From positions 124,001-188,000 of the forward strand of contig NZ_RRAZ01000003.1 in the NCBI RefSeq assembly GCF_003863335.1: a DNA stretch of 64,000 bases. Reading direction: 5' to 3'. Position numbers and translations under genes: made by a program. This stretch comes from Falsigemmobacter faecalis (GTDB lineage Bacteria; Pseudomonadota; Alphaproteobacteria; Rhodobacterales; Rhodobacteraceae). Of this stretch, positions 28,104 to 37,085 are shown piece after piece (the stretch's first letter is position 1; each line of letters begins with the position of its first letter). The notes beneath the pieces were generated by a model. That model ran no database searches, was not told the DNA's origin, and saw only the letters and a list, made by a program, of their open reading frames with translations.

Positions 28104-31033
28104 GGCGTCTCCTCGGGGCGGGGCAGATGATCGACGGCCAGCCGCTCGGGCTCTTCGGTCATATCCCATTCGCCAAAGCGCGAGAGCTGATCATAGTCCG
28201 AGCCAAAGGCATGTTTATGCATGGCGCGGCGGGCCGAATAGCCAAGCGCGGGGTCACTATAGCTCTCAATCAGCTTCTTCAGGCCCTCGCGGGCGCGGGC
28301 CAGGTTTTCGCTGTCGACTGCCACGGGAGAGGCTTTCGGCGCGCTGCCAAGCCCCACATAGGTCGCCGCCGCCACCTCGCTGGGGCCAAGGCGCGGAAAG
28401 CCGCCATCCTCGGCCATCATGGCCTGCAACAGAAGCTGCTGGTTGAAATACTGCTGCTGTTTTTCCGAAGGTGGCGCGCCGGTCTTATAGTCGTAGATAT
28501 GCACCCGCCCGTCTTCCAGCCGGTCAATCCGGTCGGGTCGCGCGGTCAGGGTGAAGGTCGTGCCCGGCACCAGCAGCGCGCCACCTTTTTCCAGCATCAC
28601 AGGCTCTCCGGCCTGGGCTTCTTCAAAGGCCAGAAACCAATCCGCGATGCGGGCAATGCGGCTGCGCCAGAGGGCGCGGGCGGCGGGCCAGGGGACTTCG
28701 GCCTCCAGCACCTCATCGGCGGCGGACATCAGGGTCTGCCAGCCGCCCGCCTCAGCACGGTGACCGCCGCGTTTTGCAAAGACTTCCATGACCTTATGCA
28801 GCACTGTCCCGCGCAGGCGCACGTCAGGTTCGGCCCGCAGCGGATCGAGCTTTCTGAGCCGCAGGATCTCGCGGGCATAGATCGCATAGGGGTCACGGAT
28901 CAGCGTCTCAATCCCGGTCACCGGCAGGGTGGTGGGGCGGGCGGCCAGCGGTGGCACCGGGGCGGGGCGGCGGGCGCGGGGCACCTCGGCCTCCGGGCGC
29001 TCCAGCGCGCGGGCCATCTCCAGCCAGACCTGGCCTTTCGCGCGCATCTCAGCCAGAGCCTCGGGCCCGTGTTTGTCGGGCAGGCCCTGCATCAGGTTCA
29101 CCAGCCGGTTCAGCCAGCGCGAGGGGACGGTCTCAGCCTCCGCCCCGCGGGCGGCGCGGGTGATGATGACCTCTGCCCCGGCCACGGCCTGCTGAAAGTC
29201 ATGCGCCGACAGGCCGATCCGCCGCTCTGGCAGCAAAAGGCCTGCAGCCACGCGCATATAGCGGTTGAGCCAGGGATCAGGCGGCGGCAGCCGCGGCCAG
29301 GAGCCGTCGTTCAGCGCGCCGAGGATCAGCAGATCCGAGGGCAGTTCCCGCGCCTCGCGCGAGCCTTTGATGCGGATCAGCGGATGGGCGAGAATGGTCT
29401 CGCGCACCTGCTGCGCCGCGATCACCCCGTCAAAAAGCGCCGTGTAATCGCCGGGCGACAGGATGCCACCATGCGCCGCCTCGCGCTCCAGCGAGGCGAG
29501 GGCGGCCTCGGCCCCCTCTCCCGCAGCGCCTTCCCAAAGCCGACCCGTGCCCTCGGCCAGATGCCCCCTGGCCAGGGTTTCCGTCAGGCGGCGGTGGCGG
29601 GCGAGATGTTCGGTCAGGCTGACATCGCCCGCCTCTTCAATGCCGTCAAAGGCTGCGCCCAGCCAGAGCCCCCAGTCGGGCGCGTTCTGCACGGATGCCC
29701 ATTTGCGCAGGAAAGCGGCATCGGGATGGGCCGGACCCTTGCGGCGCAGATGCAATTCCAGCGTGCGGGTCAGCATCATATGCGGCCCGCGGGCCTCGGT
29801 GCTGGCGACCAGCGGGTGCTTTAACAGCCCCAGAAGCTGATCCCCGGTCATCTGCCGCCCGAAGAGCCCCGAGGTCATCCGCAACAGCCGCCCCGGTGCC
29901 GAAAGCGCTAAGGGGCGGCCCGAGCTGTCATCGGGCACAATGCCCCAGCGGTCGAGCACCGCCGAGACCTGCCGCGCCAGATCGCGATCCTGGCTGACCA
30001 GAGTGGCCGAGCGCCCCTGCTCGGCCGCTTCGCGCAGGATCAGCGCGACGGACAGCGCCTCAGCCCGTGGCGAGGAGGCCTCAATCAGCGTCATCTGCGC
30101 GGCGGCCAGACGCAGATCGGGCAGATCTTTGCCCTCCTCCAGCCATTGGTCGGTGACCGGCGCGGGGCGCAGCGCCAGCGAGACCAGTTGATTGCGCTCA
30201 GGCGCGGGGGGCGGGGTTTCGGTCCAGGGCCGGATCTGATCGGGGGTGACCTCCAGCATCTCCATCAGCCTGCGGGTGCGGTATTGCGGATGATCCTCCG
30301 CCGTCAGCGCATCGCCAAGGCTGTCCCAAAGCGCATGGGGCATGTCAAAATCATGCCCCGGCATGACCAGCACATTGCCCGGAAAGGATAAAACTGCCTT
30401 GATCAGCAGCGCCGTCGCCCCGCGCGAGCCGGTGGTGCCTGCGATGATCTGCGGCCCGGGCGGCGGATTTTTTGCCCAGAAGTCGGCCAGTCTGGTCGCC
30501 ACCATATGACGGCGCGTCTCGGTCTGGGGGCTGGCATCGGGGCCGAAGAAAGGCGCGATGATGCTGAGAAACCGCTGCGTCCGCGCCCAGTGCAGCGAAT
30601 GGTCGGAGACATCAATCGCGGCCAGCGCTTCAGGTTCCACGCCCTCGCCCGCCATCTCATCCATCAGCCCCGCAAGGCTGTCGGCCAGCGCATAAAGCGA
30701 GGCGCGCGGTGCCAGATCCGGCTCAGCGTCGAGAAGCTTTGAGATCAGCTGCGTCAGCTGCAGACGGCGCCGCAAAGGCGGCTCGGTCGGCGGCAGGCCA
30801 GGCAGGGGGATCGCCTCAGCGAGATCGGTGACAAGGCGGATCTTCGGCAGGATCGCGGGCGGCGTGAACTGCGCCCTGACCCGGCTGCGCATCCCCGAAG
30901 AGTTCACCCAAAGCGTGACCCGCGCCATAGCCTCAGGCGGTTGTCCGGCCATCCGTTCCCGCAGGCCGCGCACCAGTTCTTCTGCGAAATCAAGGCCCGG
31001 AGGCACGCCGCGGATCTCGCTTGCCGGGTTCAT
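28100..31033 (-). CDS. addB: AddB subunit (double-strand break repair)
   Basis: Partner of AddA, 977 residues. No Walker A lysine loop is visible at the N-terminus, matching the alphaproteobacterial AddB type in which this half is not a motor. The C-terminal PD-(D/E)XK nuclease is intact: RPDRIDRL and VHIYDYKTGAPP. The start overlaps the murU stop and the end overlaps addA, both ATGA junctions. Confidence 0.93.
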   Translation of the reverse strand: MNPASEIRGVPPGLDFAEELVRGLRERMAGQPPEAMARVTLWVNSSGMRSRVRAQFTPPAILPKIRLVTDLAEAIPLPGLPPTEPPLRRRLQLTQLISKLLDAEPDLAPRASLYALADSLAGLMDEMAGEGVEPEALAAIDVSDHSLHWARTQRFLSIIAPFFGPDASPQTETRRHMVATRLADFWAKNPPPGPQIIAGTTGSRGATALLIKAVLSFPGNVLVMPGHDFDMPHALWDSLGDALTAEDHPQYRTRRLMEMLEVTPDQIRPWTETPPPAPERNQLVSLALRPAPVTDQWLEEGKDLPDLRLAAAQMTLIEASSPRAEALSVALILREAAEQGRSATLVSQDRDLARQVSAVLDRWGIVPDDSSGRPLALSAPGRLLRMTSGLFGRQMTGDQLLGLLKHPLVASTEARGPHMMLTRTLELHLRRKGPAHPDAAFLRKWASVQNAPDWGLWLGAAFDGIEEAGDVSLTEHLARHRRLTETLARGHLAEGTGRLWEGAAGEGAEAALASLEREAAHGGILSPGDYTALFDGVIAAQQVRETILAHPLIRIKGSREARELPSDLLILGALNDGSWPRLPPPDPWLNRYMRVAAGLLLPERRIGLSAHDFQQAVAGAEVIITRAARGAEAETVPSRWLNRLVNLMQGLPDKHGPEALAEMRAKGQVWLEMARALERPEAEVPRARRPAPVPPLAARPTTLPVTGIETLIRDPYAIYAREILRLRKLDPLRAEPDVRLRGTVLHKVMEVFAKRGGHRAEAGGWQTLMSAADEVLEAEVPWPAARALWRSRIARIADWFLAFEEAQAGEPVMLEKGGALLVPGTTFTLTARPDRIDRLEDGRVHIYDYKTGAPPSEKQQQYFNQQLLLQAMMAEDGGFPRLGPSEVAAATYVGLGSAPKASPVAVDSENLARAREGLKKLIESYSDPALGYSARRAMHKHAFGSDYDQLSRFGEWDMTEEPERLAVDHLPRPEETP

Positions 31034-31686
31034 GCGATCATCTCTTCCGCGATCTGAATGCCCTCAGGATGGCCCACATCGCACCAGAGCCCCTCGTGGA
31101 TCACGCCAAAGGCGGTGCCTTCGGCGATCTGCACATCCCACAAACGGTTGAGCGAAAAGACATCCTCAGGAATGTCGTGAAGCCCCTCAGGGCAAAGGAT
31201 CTGCGCCCCGAGATAGGTCAGATCGCCGCCGCGCGAAATGCGCCCCGCCTCATCAAGCGAGAAGTCTCCCGCGCCCCGGCGACCCCGGATCTGCCCGGCG
31301 CGCCCCAGCAGCAGCAGCGCCCGCATCTCTCCGCCCTCCCAGGCCGCGCCAAGCTCGCGCAGCGGGTTCGCCCCGGTCCAGACCGCATCAGAGTTCAGCG
31401 TGTAAACCGGCCCCTCGCCCAGCAGCGGCAGGGCTTTGCGCAGCCCGCCCCCGGTCTCCAGAATACGGTCGGTTTCATCGCTGATCGCAATGCCGCGCCC
31501 GGCCAGGTGTTCGCGCAGCTGATCGCCGCGGTAGTGGATATTCACCACCACCTGCGCGATTCCGGCCTCATCGGTCAGGTTAAGCGCATGATCAATCAGC
31601 GCACGGCCCGCCACTTTGATCAGCGGCTTGGGCTGATGCGCGGTCAGCGCAGCCATGCGGGTGCCGAAACCGGCGGCAAAGAGCAT
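31030..31686 (-). CDS. murU: Sugar-1-phosphate nucleotidyltransferase, MurU-like
   Basis: Predicted N-acetylmuramate-1-phosphate uridylyltransferase of cell-wall recycling. 218 residues, nucleotidyltransferase signature FAAGFGTRM at the N-terminus followed by KPLIKVAGRAL. The ATG at 31686 shares a base with the upstream stop (TGATG); an ATG eight codons earlier (31710) is also possible. Position directly after the AmgK-like kinase supports the MurU call, since AmgK makes its substrate. Confidence 0.85.
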   Translation of the reverse strand: MLFAAGFGTRMAALTAHQPKPLIKVAGRALIDHALNLTDEAGIAQVVVNIHYRGDQLREHLAGRGIAISDETDRILETGGGLRKALPLLGEGPVYTLNSDAVWTGANPLRELGAAWEGGEMRALLLLGRAGQIRGRRGAGDFSLDEAGRISRGGDLTYLGAQILCPEGLHDIPEDVFSLNRLWDVQIAEGTAFGVIHEGLWCDVGHPEGIQIAEEMIA

Positions 31687-32696
31687 CAGGGATCGGGGCA
31701 GGTTCCGCACAGGTCTTCGATCCTTTTCAGGGCAGAGGCATCAGGAGGGGGCAGGCTGGCCGCGATGTCGCGCAGGTCTGCCAGCTCAGGCCGCGCGAGG
31801 CAGCGTTGCAGATGGCCCCAGACGCGGGGGATCAATCGCACATATCCGGGCTTGCCGAAATGCAGCGAAAGCCGGGTAAAACCACCCAAAATCCGCAGGT
31901 TACGCTGTGCGCCAAGAACGGCGCAGGCAAGGGCGGTCCGGTCGGGATCAGCACCGCGCAGAGCGGCAAATTCAGCGATCATCGCATCGGCGAAGGCCGG
32001 ATCCACATCGCGCCGCGCATCCTGCAACAGCGAGACCACGTCATATTCGGGCTGGCCAAGCGAGCCCATCTGGAAATCCAGCAGCCCCGCGCGCGCAGCG
32101 CCCTGCCGGTCGGGCAGCCAGAGCAGATTTTCGGCATGGCAATCCCGTAGCACCAGCACCGGCGCGGCGGTGCAATGCGCCGCCATGGCGCGGGCCATGG
32201 CTTTTGACAGGGGCGCGGGATCCTGCGGCGCGCCGGTGACCGCCCGGGCATACCAGCTGACCGCCAGCCCCGCCGCAGAGGCCATAAACTCCGGGCTGTG
32301 ATCGGGCAGCCCCTCCGGAGCGGGGGCCTTTTGCAGGATATGCAGCGCCGTCAGAGCCGTGCGGTATAGCGGAGCAGGATCCGCGCACTGATCGAGGACG
32401 CGGGCGTAGAGATCATCGCCCAGGTCTTCGAGGACGAGAAATCCGTTTTCCTCATCAGCGGCAAGCACTTCCGGTGCGGAAAGGCCTAAGTCGCGCAGGT
32501 GGCGCGCCATTTTGACGAAAGGGCGGACATCCTCGCCACGCTCGGGCGGGGCATCCATCAACACAAGGGTTTTGCCCTGATGGTTCAGCCGGTCATAGCT
32601 GCGCGGAGAGGCATCCCCGGCCAGAAAGCGGCGCTGCCAATGGCCAAGGCCGTTCGATTGCAGGAAGCTGCGGGAAAGCTCGGCGCGGGGGGTCAT
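31686..32696 (-). CDS. amgK: Amino-sugar kinase, AmgK-like
   Basis: 336 residues with the aminoglycoside-phosphotransferase fold. Predicted to phosphorylate N-acetylmuramate/N-acetylglucosamine at C1 for peptidoglycan recycling. Visible motifs: catalytic loop VLRDCHAENLLWL (RD plus downstream N) and metal-binding LLDFQMG. In relatives I recall an aromatic residue where this protein has Cys, so the loop is slightly unusual. ATG 32696 overlaps the tsaE stop (ATGA). Confidence 0.85.
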   Translation of the reverse strand: MTPRAELSRSFLQSNGLGHWQRRFLAGDASPRSYDRLNHQGKTLVLMDAPPERGEDVRPFVKMARHLRDLGLSAPEVLAADEENGFLVLEDLGDDLYARVLDQCADPAPLYRTALTALHILQKAPAPEGLPDHSPEFMASAAGLAVSWYARAVTGAPQDPAPLSKAMARAMAAHCTAAPVLVLRDCHAENLLWLPDRQGAARAGLLDFQMGSLGQPEYDVVSLLQDARRDVDPAFADAMIAEFAALRGADPDRTALACAVLGAQRNLRILGGFTRLSLHFGKPGYVRLIPRVWGHLQRCLARPELADLRDIAASLPPPDASALKRIEDLCGTCPDP

Positions 32697-33193
32697 GGCT
32701 GCAGGCAGGTCCGGATCTCGGGAAGGTTTTGAAGGGCGGCGAGCCGCCCGGCAGGACCGGTCAGGGTGAGGCGGCGTCCCTCTCCCTCGGCGGCCCAGGT
32801 GAGATGCAGGGCCTGTGGCGGGGTCAGATCGCCCAGACGGTCGGGCCATTCAATCAGGCAGACCGCCTGTTGCATGGCCTCATCAAGCCCGAGTTCGATC
32901 ACTTCCTGCGGGTGGCCGAGGCGATATAGATCGGCGTGCCAGATCTCAAAGGCGGCGGTCTCATAAACCTGCACCAGGGTGAAAGTCGGAGAGGGCACAT
33001 CTTCAAAGCGTCCTTCCCGTGCCAGAGCTGCATGGATCAGCGCGCGCGACAGATGGGTTTTTCCCGAGCCGATCGGCCCGTCAAGCAGCAGAACATCGCC
33101 GGGGCCGATCACTTCGGACAGGGCCGCGCCGAGGCGGGTGGTCGCGGCCGCATCCGGCAGCAGGAGGGTGAGGGAAGCGGGCGTTAAGGTCAT
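32693..33193 (-). CDS. tsaE: tRNA threonylcarbamoyladenosine biosynthesis ATPase TsaE
   Basis: 166 residues (YjeE family). P-loop GPIGSGKTHLSRAL at 39-52, SPTFTLVQ switch, HADLYRLGHPQEVIELGL, and IEWPDRLG. It drives the TsaBD complex in making t6A37 of ANN-decoding tRNAs. First gene of the overlapping tsaE-amgK-murU-addB-addA set. Confidence 0.95.
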   Translation of the reverse strand: MTLTPASLTLLLPDAAATTRLGAALSEVIGPGDVLLLDGPIGSGKTHLSRALIHAALAREGRFEDVPSPTFTLVQVYETAAFEIWHADLYRLGHPQEVIELGLDEAMQQAVCLIEWPDRLGDLTPPQALHLTWAAEGEGRRLTLTGPAGRLAALQNLPEIRTCLQP

Positions 33194-33254
33194 GGCAGTG
33201 TTCTAACGCCAAAGGCCCCGGCGGGGAAGCCGCTTGCCGCGGGACGCGCGCCGG

Positions 33255-34820
33255 TCAGCCCGCCGGACTGGCGCGGCTGCGCGGCCTGCGGGTGGGGGCG
33301 GCGTTGGAAGTTGGGGCCGTGGGCGGGCTGCGGAAGGTAACGAGCACCGCATCGCCCGGCAGATGCTTCAGATGCAGCCGCAGGGCGCGGCCATCTTTGC
33401 GCCGGATCATGCCGTCAAGGGGGTCACGGCGTTCGGGCCTTTGCAACCAGCGCTCCACCTCGGGCCAGAGGGGGTCCGGGGTGGACTGCGCGCGCCAGGC
33501 GGCGCAGATGGTGCCGATGCGGTGCAGCGTCAGGCTTTCAGAAATGTTCTGATGCCAGAGACGGTCATAGGCGCTGTTCGACAAAAGCACATCCCCTGAG
33601 GCGGAAAAGACGATTACGGCCTCTTCCATGGCGTCCAGAACCGACTGACCAAGCGCGAGATCCGTGCGCAGGCGGCGCGAGCGGCTGACCTCATGGCTGA
33701 TGTCGTGGATCAGCAGGGTGATGGCCCCGGGTGCCGGGCTGTGACCGGCGACCTGAAAGGTCTGCCCGTCCGGCAGCGGCCAGATTTCTTCATAGCCGAG
33801 CGCCTCTTCGCTGCCGATTGACGCGATGCGCGCGCGCCATGCCGGATAGTCGCGCGGCTCGGGCAGCATATTGCGATGGCGCAACTCATCGAGCAGCACC
33901 GAAAGCCGGGGCCGTGCGGCCAGAAATTCCACCGGAAGCGTGGTCAGATCTGCCAGCGCGGGGTTGAACAGCCGCAACTCCCCGGAGGGTGCGAAGACCG
34001 CAAGGCCGATAGGCAGGCCCGCGAAGGTCAGCGCGAGGGTCCGCACAAAGGCGTTCATCGCATCTTCACCCTCAGGGCTTTCCTCGGCAGGCAGAGCGAG
34101 GCGCACCGGGGGCCCTGGCACAGCAAGGCGGCGCAGCCGCCATCGGCGTGCGCCCGTGCCACTGCCCACCGTCAGCAGGGCACCGTCTTTGCTGCCCGGG
34201 GGAATGACCGGGGGCGGCGGCCAGCCGCGCCGCGCTGCAGGCCGCTCGCGGATATGCTCGGGCAGGAGGGAATCATAGGCGGAATTGACGCTGGTCACGA
34301 TCCCTTCGCGCGGATCTTCGGACCAAAGCGGGAGGGGCAGGGCCTCGATGATGGCGCGCAGCCGCGCCAGTTCGCTGTCGCGCAGCCGGGCGGCGGCGGC
34401 ATCAGCGTGCTGGCACTGCGCCGCCTCAGGAGACACAAGCGTGAGATGCTGCAATCCGCTGCGCCATTCGCCGCGCAGCACCAGGCCGCTGTCGGCGGCG
34501 GGGCCGATCTGCACAACGCCTGCGGATTTCAGATCCTGCAGCGGGGATGCCTCATCCCCGTAACTGCTTTTGGCCCAGGCAAAAAAACGGTGCCAGTCCC
34601 CCGGCCCCCCGGGTGGCAGCGCTGCAAGAAACGCACGGCCCGCCGCCGTGGCGTCGAGTATCCGGTCACCATCAAAGAGGAGCGTCATCCCGCCCCCTTC
34701 CGCGTTATGGGGCGGGGTGCGGGGGCGGCGGGGCAGGGCGTATAACCCCGCGCAGCCCAGAACGAGCATCGACAGGAGAAATCCCGCCAGACCGAGATAG
34801 GGTAAATACTCAGCAATCAT
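33255..34820 (-). CDS. Membrane-anchored multi-PAS protein lacking an output domain
   Basis: 521 residues. One transmembrane helix at about 8-28, then several PAS-like regions, the clearest at about 165-240, 265-375 and 395-480. The region after the last PAS is a short Pro/Arg/Ala-rich tail; there is no DHp histidine, ATPase, GGDEF/EAL or receiver. Homologous arrangement (tsaE - PAS protein - regB) is, from memory, common in Rhodobacteraceae. It follows regB after 65 bp in the same direction, so it may feed into or modulate RegB. Function unknown. Its ribosome site lies in a hairpin (34823-34853). Confidence 0.82.
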   Translation of the reverse strand: MIAEYLPYLGLAGFLLSMLVLGCAGLYALPRRPRTPPHNAEGGGMTLLFDGDRILDATAAGRAFLAALPPGGPGDWHRFFAWAKSSYGDEASPLQDLKSAGVVQIGPAADSGLVLRGEWRSGLQHLTLVSPEAAQCQHADAAAARLRDSELARLRAIIEALPLPLWSEDPREGIVTSVNSAYDSLLPEHIRERPAARRGWPPPPVIPPGSKDGALLTVGSGTGARRWRLRRLAVPGPPVRLALPAEESPEGEDAMNAFVRTLALTFAGLPIGLAVFAPSGELRLFNPALADLTTLPVEFLAARPRLSVLLDELRHRNMLPEPRDYPAWRARIASIGSEEALGYEEIWPLPDGQTFQVAGHSPAPGAITLLIHDISHEVSRSRRLRTDLALGQSVLDAMEEAVIVFSASGDVLLSNSAYDRLWHQNISESLTLHRIGTICAAWRAQSTPDPLWPEVERWLQRPERRDPLDGMIRRKDGRALRLHLKHLPGDAVLVTFRSPPTAPTSNAAPTRRPRSRASPAG

Positions 34821-34822
34821 GG

Positions 34823-34853
34823 GCCATCCTGAAGTCTGAACGCTCAGGATGGC
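34823..34853 (-). promoter_or_regulatory. Hairpin occluding the ribosome site of the PAS gene
   Basis: Perfect 10-bp arms (34823-34832 and 34844-34853; TCAGGATGGC on the plus strand) around an 11-nt spacer. In the transcript the 3' arm contains AGGA, six bases from the ATG at 34820, so the Shine-Dalgarno would be paired. It also separates regB from the next gene and could be a weak terminator, but there is no T-run. Confidence 0.6.
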
Positions 34854-34885
34854 GCTGAATGATTAAGTTGAGATTAACTCACACC

Positions 34886-36286
34886 TTACACCCCAGGATT
34901 GTTTCGGTTCTCGCCAAGGCCACCGCTTTTGGTGCCTGAGATTGCCGCAAGAGACCAGACCAGCTCAACAATCGCGCCCGAACGCTCGGGGCGCTCATGC
35001 TGATCAAGAAAGGGATCGCCGCCATTGCGGAAGGTGATCGTCGCACCGGAGCGCTCAAGCAGGGTCTTGGCGATGAAGAGGCCGAGGCCCATCCCGTCAT
35101 AGCCCGGACGCGGCTTCACCTCATCGGGACGCGCGCGCAGGAAGGGATCGCCGATGCGGCCCAGCAGATGCACAGGATAGCCCGGGCCATCATCAATCAC
35201 CCGCACGATCAGATGCTCATCGGTCCAGTGACCGTCGATCCAGACCGTTGAGGCCGAGAAATCCACCGCGTTCTGAATAAGATTGCGCAGCCCGTGAATC
35301 ACCTCAGCGGCCCGGCGGATGACGGGTTGCTTTCCATCGCTGCCATCGGCGGGGCGCAGATCGAAAATCAGCTGACGCCCGCGGTCCATATGGGGCTCTG
35401 CCGCCTCATGCAAAAGGCTGTCGAGCGGGGCCTGGCGCAGGTGCAGATCATCTTTGCCAGCCCGCCCCATGGAGTGCAGAATGTCGCGGCAGCGGTCGGC
35501 CTGGTCGCGGATCAGCTCTGCATCCTCGCGCAGGGTGTTCAGATTTTCGTGATCGGACAGCTCATCAATCAGCTCGGCGCTGACCAGTTTGATGGTGGCC
35601 AGCGGCGTGCCAAGCTCATGAGCGTAAGCCGCGACGACACCGCCCAGATCGGTTAGTTTCTGCTCTCGGGAGAGCGCCATTTGGGTTGCCATCAGGGCGC
35701 TGGCCATATTGCGGATCTCAGCAGACACGCGGTGGGTGTAAACAGAGATAAAAATCGTCGTGATCAAAATGCCGAGGAGGTAGCCGTAGCTGAGCAGCGG
35801 CGGAATGGTGATGACCTCTCCGCTGCTATACATCAGCGGCAGGCTGAAGACCGAGGCGCAGACGGCAGCGATCAAGGTGGCGATACAGATTGTCGTTGCA
35901 GATCCGCGCCTTAAGCCGGTCGCGGCAATGGCCACCGGGGCCACCATCAGCAGCGCAAAGGGATTGGTCGTGCCCCCCGTCAGCGCCAGAAGAACCGCCA
36001 GCTGCACCAGATCAAACAGCAAAAGCGAGCGCAGCTCTTTTGTGCTGAGCCGGTAGCTGACCGGCAGCAGCGTCGAGGTCAGCAGGTTCGACAGCACCAG
36101 CGCCCCGATGGTCACCGCACAGGCAAACAGCGGCAGCGCCAGATCGAGCCAGAGCGTCACCGTGAGGATCGCCCCGATCTGGCCCGCAACGGCCGTCCAG
36201 CGCACCAGGATAACGGTCCGCATCCGTACCCAGGTGCTGTCCCCGCTGAGGAATTCTGCGTCCGGCTGGACGTGTGGCATTGACAT
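34886..36286 (-). CDS. regB: Redox-sensing histidine kinase RegB (PrrB)
   Basis: Global redox sensor that phosphorylates RegA under reducing conditions; controls photosynthesis, respiration, CO2 and N2 fixation genes in its family. 466 residues: six hydrophobic helices about 25-185, the quinone-linked GGTTNPF at 104-110, phospho-acceptor H223 in YAHELGTPLA, redox-active C266 in DRCRDIL, and DDGPGY/GMGLGLFIAK ATPase boxes. All regulatory residues of the R. capsulatus protein are present. I start at ATG 36286; 36280 is an alternative and neither has a strong ribosome site. Divergent from senC. Confidence 0.96.
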   Translation of the reverse strand: MSMPHVQPDAEFLSGDSTWVRMRTVILVRWTAVAGQIGAILTVTLWLDLALPLFACAVTIGALVLSNLLTSTLLPVSYRLSTKELRSLLLFDLVQLAVLLALTGGTTNPFALLMVAPVAIAATGLRRGSATTICIATLIAAVCASVFSLPLMYSSGEVITIPPLLSYGYLLGILITTIFISVYTHRVSAEIRNMASALMATQMALSREQKLTDLGGVVAAYAHELGTPLATIKLVSAELIDELSDHENLNTLREDAELIRDQADRCRDILHSMGRAGKDDLHLRQAPLDSLLHEAAEPHMDRGRQLIFDLRPADGSDGKQPVIRRAAEVIHGLRNLIQNAVDFSASTVWIDGHWTDEHLIVRVIDDGPGYPVHLLGRIGDPFLRARPDEVKPRPGYDGMGLGLFIAKTLLERSGATITFRNGGDPFLDQHERPERSGAIVELVWSLAAISGTKSGGLGENRNNPGV

Positions 36287-36395
36287 GAAAAGACCCCGGT
36301 CGCTTCTGGAGTTGTTGTCTGTCCCGGGTCCGGGGCGTAAAAGGCCGACTTTCCTGCCCGGGCGCAGGGTCGAGTATATACGGAGATTGATCTTC

Positions 36396-37016
36396 ATGAC
36401 CAGGGTCTATGCCGCAGTTGCGGTGGGTGCTGTGGCCGCGCTGCTCGGCGGAACGGCTTGGTATGTTTCCGCGCGCAACAGCGCGGATCCTTTTGCGCCC
36501 TGCCGCAGTTCCGTCGTGGCCGGTGGCTCAGGTGCGATCGGCGGGCCGTTCACGCTGATTGATCAGACCGGGACCAGTGTCACGGAAAAAGATGTGCTGA
36601 CGAAACCGTCGCTGGTCTATTTCGGTTACACCTTCTGCCCGGATGTCTGTCCGGTCGACACGGTGCGCAATGCGGAGGTGATCGATATCCTGGATGAGAT
36701 GGGCCATGATGTGACCCCGGTCTTCGTAACCGTGGACCCGGGCCGTGACACGCCTGAGGTGCTGGCCGATTATGCGGAACATATTCATCCGAAGATGATC
36801 GGCCTGACCGGCTCTCCCGAGCAGATCGCTGCTGCGGCGAAGGCTTACCGCGTGGTCTATCAGGCGGAAGAAAAAAAGGACGACTATTATCTGGTCGGCC
36901 ATATGACATTTACCTATCTCATGGACCCGGAGAAGGGTTTCCTTGACTTCTTCCGCCGCGAAATTCCTGCGGACCAGATGGCGACTCAGGTCGCCTGCTT
37001 TCTGGAAAATTCCTGA
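36396..37016 (+). CDS. senC: SenC/PrrC copper-binding Sco-family protein
   Basis: 206 residues, one N-terminal membrane anchor (about 5-25) with the thioredoxin-like domain outside. Copper site: C81 and C85 in FCPDVCP plus H169 in VGHMTF. Needed for cytochrome c oxidase copper insertion and linked to redox signalling through RegB. Divergent from regB and 69 bp ahead of regA. A GC hairpin CCGGCT/AGCCGG (about 37023-37043) follows it, before regA. Confidence 0.95.
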   Translation: MTRVYAAVAVGAVAALLGGTAWYVSARNSADPFAPCRSSVVAGGSGAIGGPFTLIDQTGTSVTEKDVLTKPSLVYFGYTFCPDVCPVDTVRNAEVIDILDEMGHDVTPVFVTVDPGRDTPEVLADYAEHIHPKMIGLTGSPEQIAAAAKAYRVVYQAEEKKDDYYLVGHMTFTYLMDPEKGFLDFFRREIPADQMATQVACFLENS

Positions 37017-37085
37017 GTAAGTGCCGGCTGCCCCTGAGCCGGCCTGTGTGATGTATTTCGGGGTGTGATGTAAACGGAGGGACTG

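Noticed and set aside
26013-29824. Two long open frames opposite addA and addB
   Set aside because: Both lie inside genes with complete helicase/nuclease motifs.
36287-36395. RegA-binding boxes in the regB-senC gap
   Set aside because: Partial GTCG matches exist but none fits the site I recall well enough.
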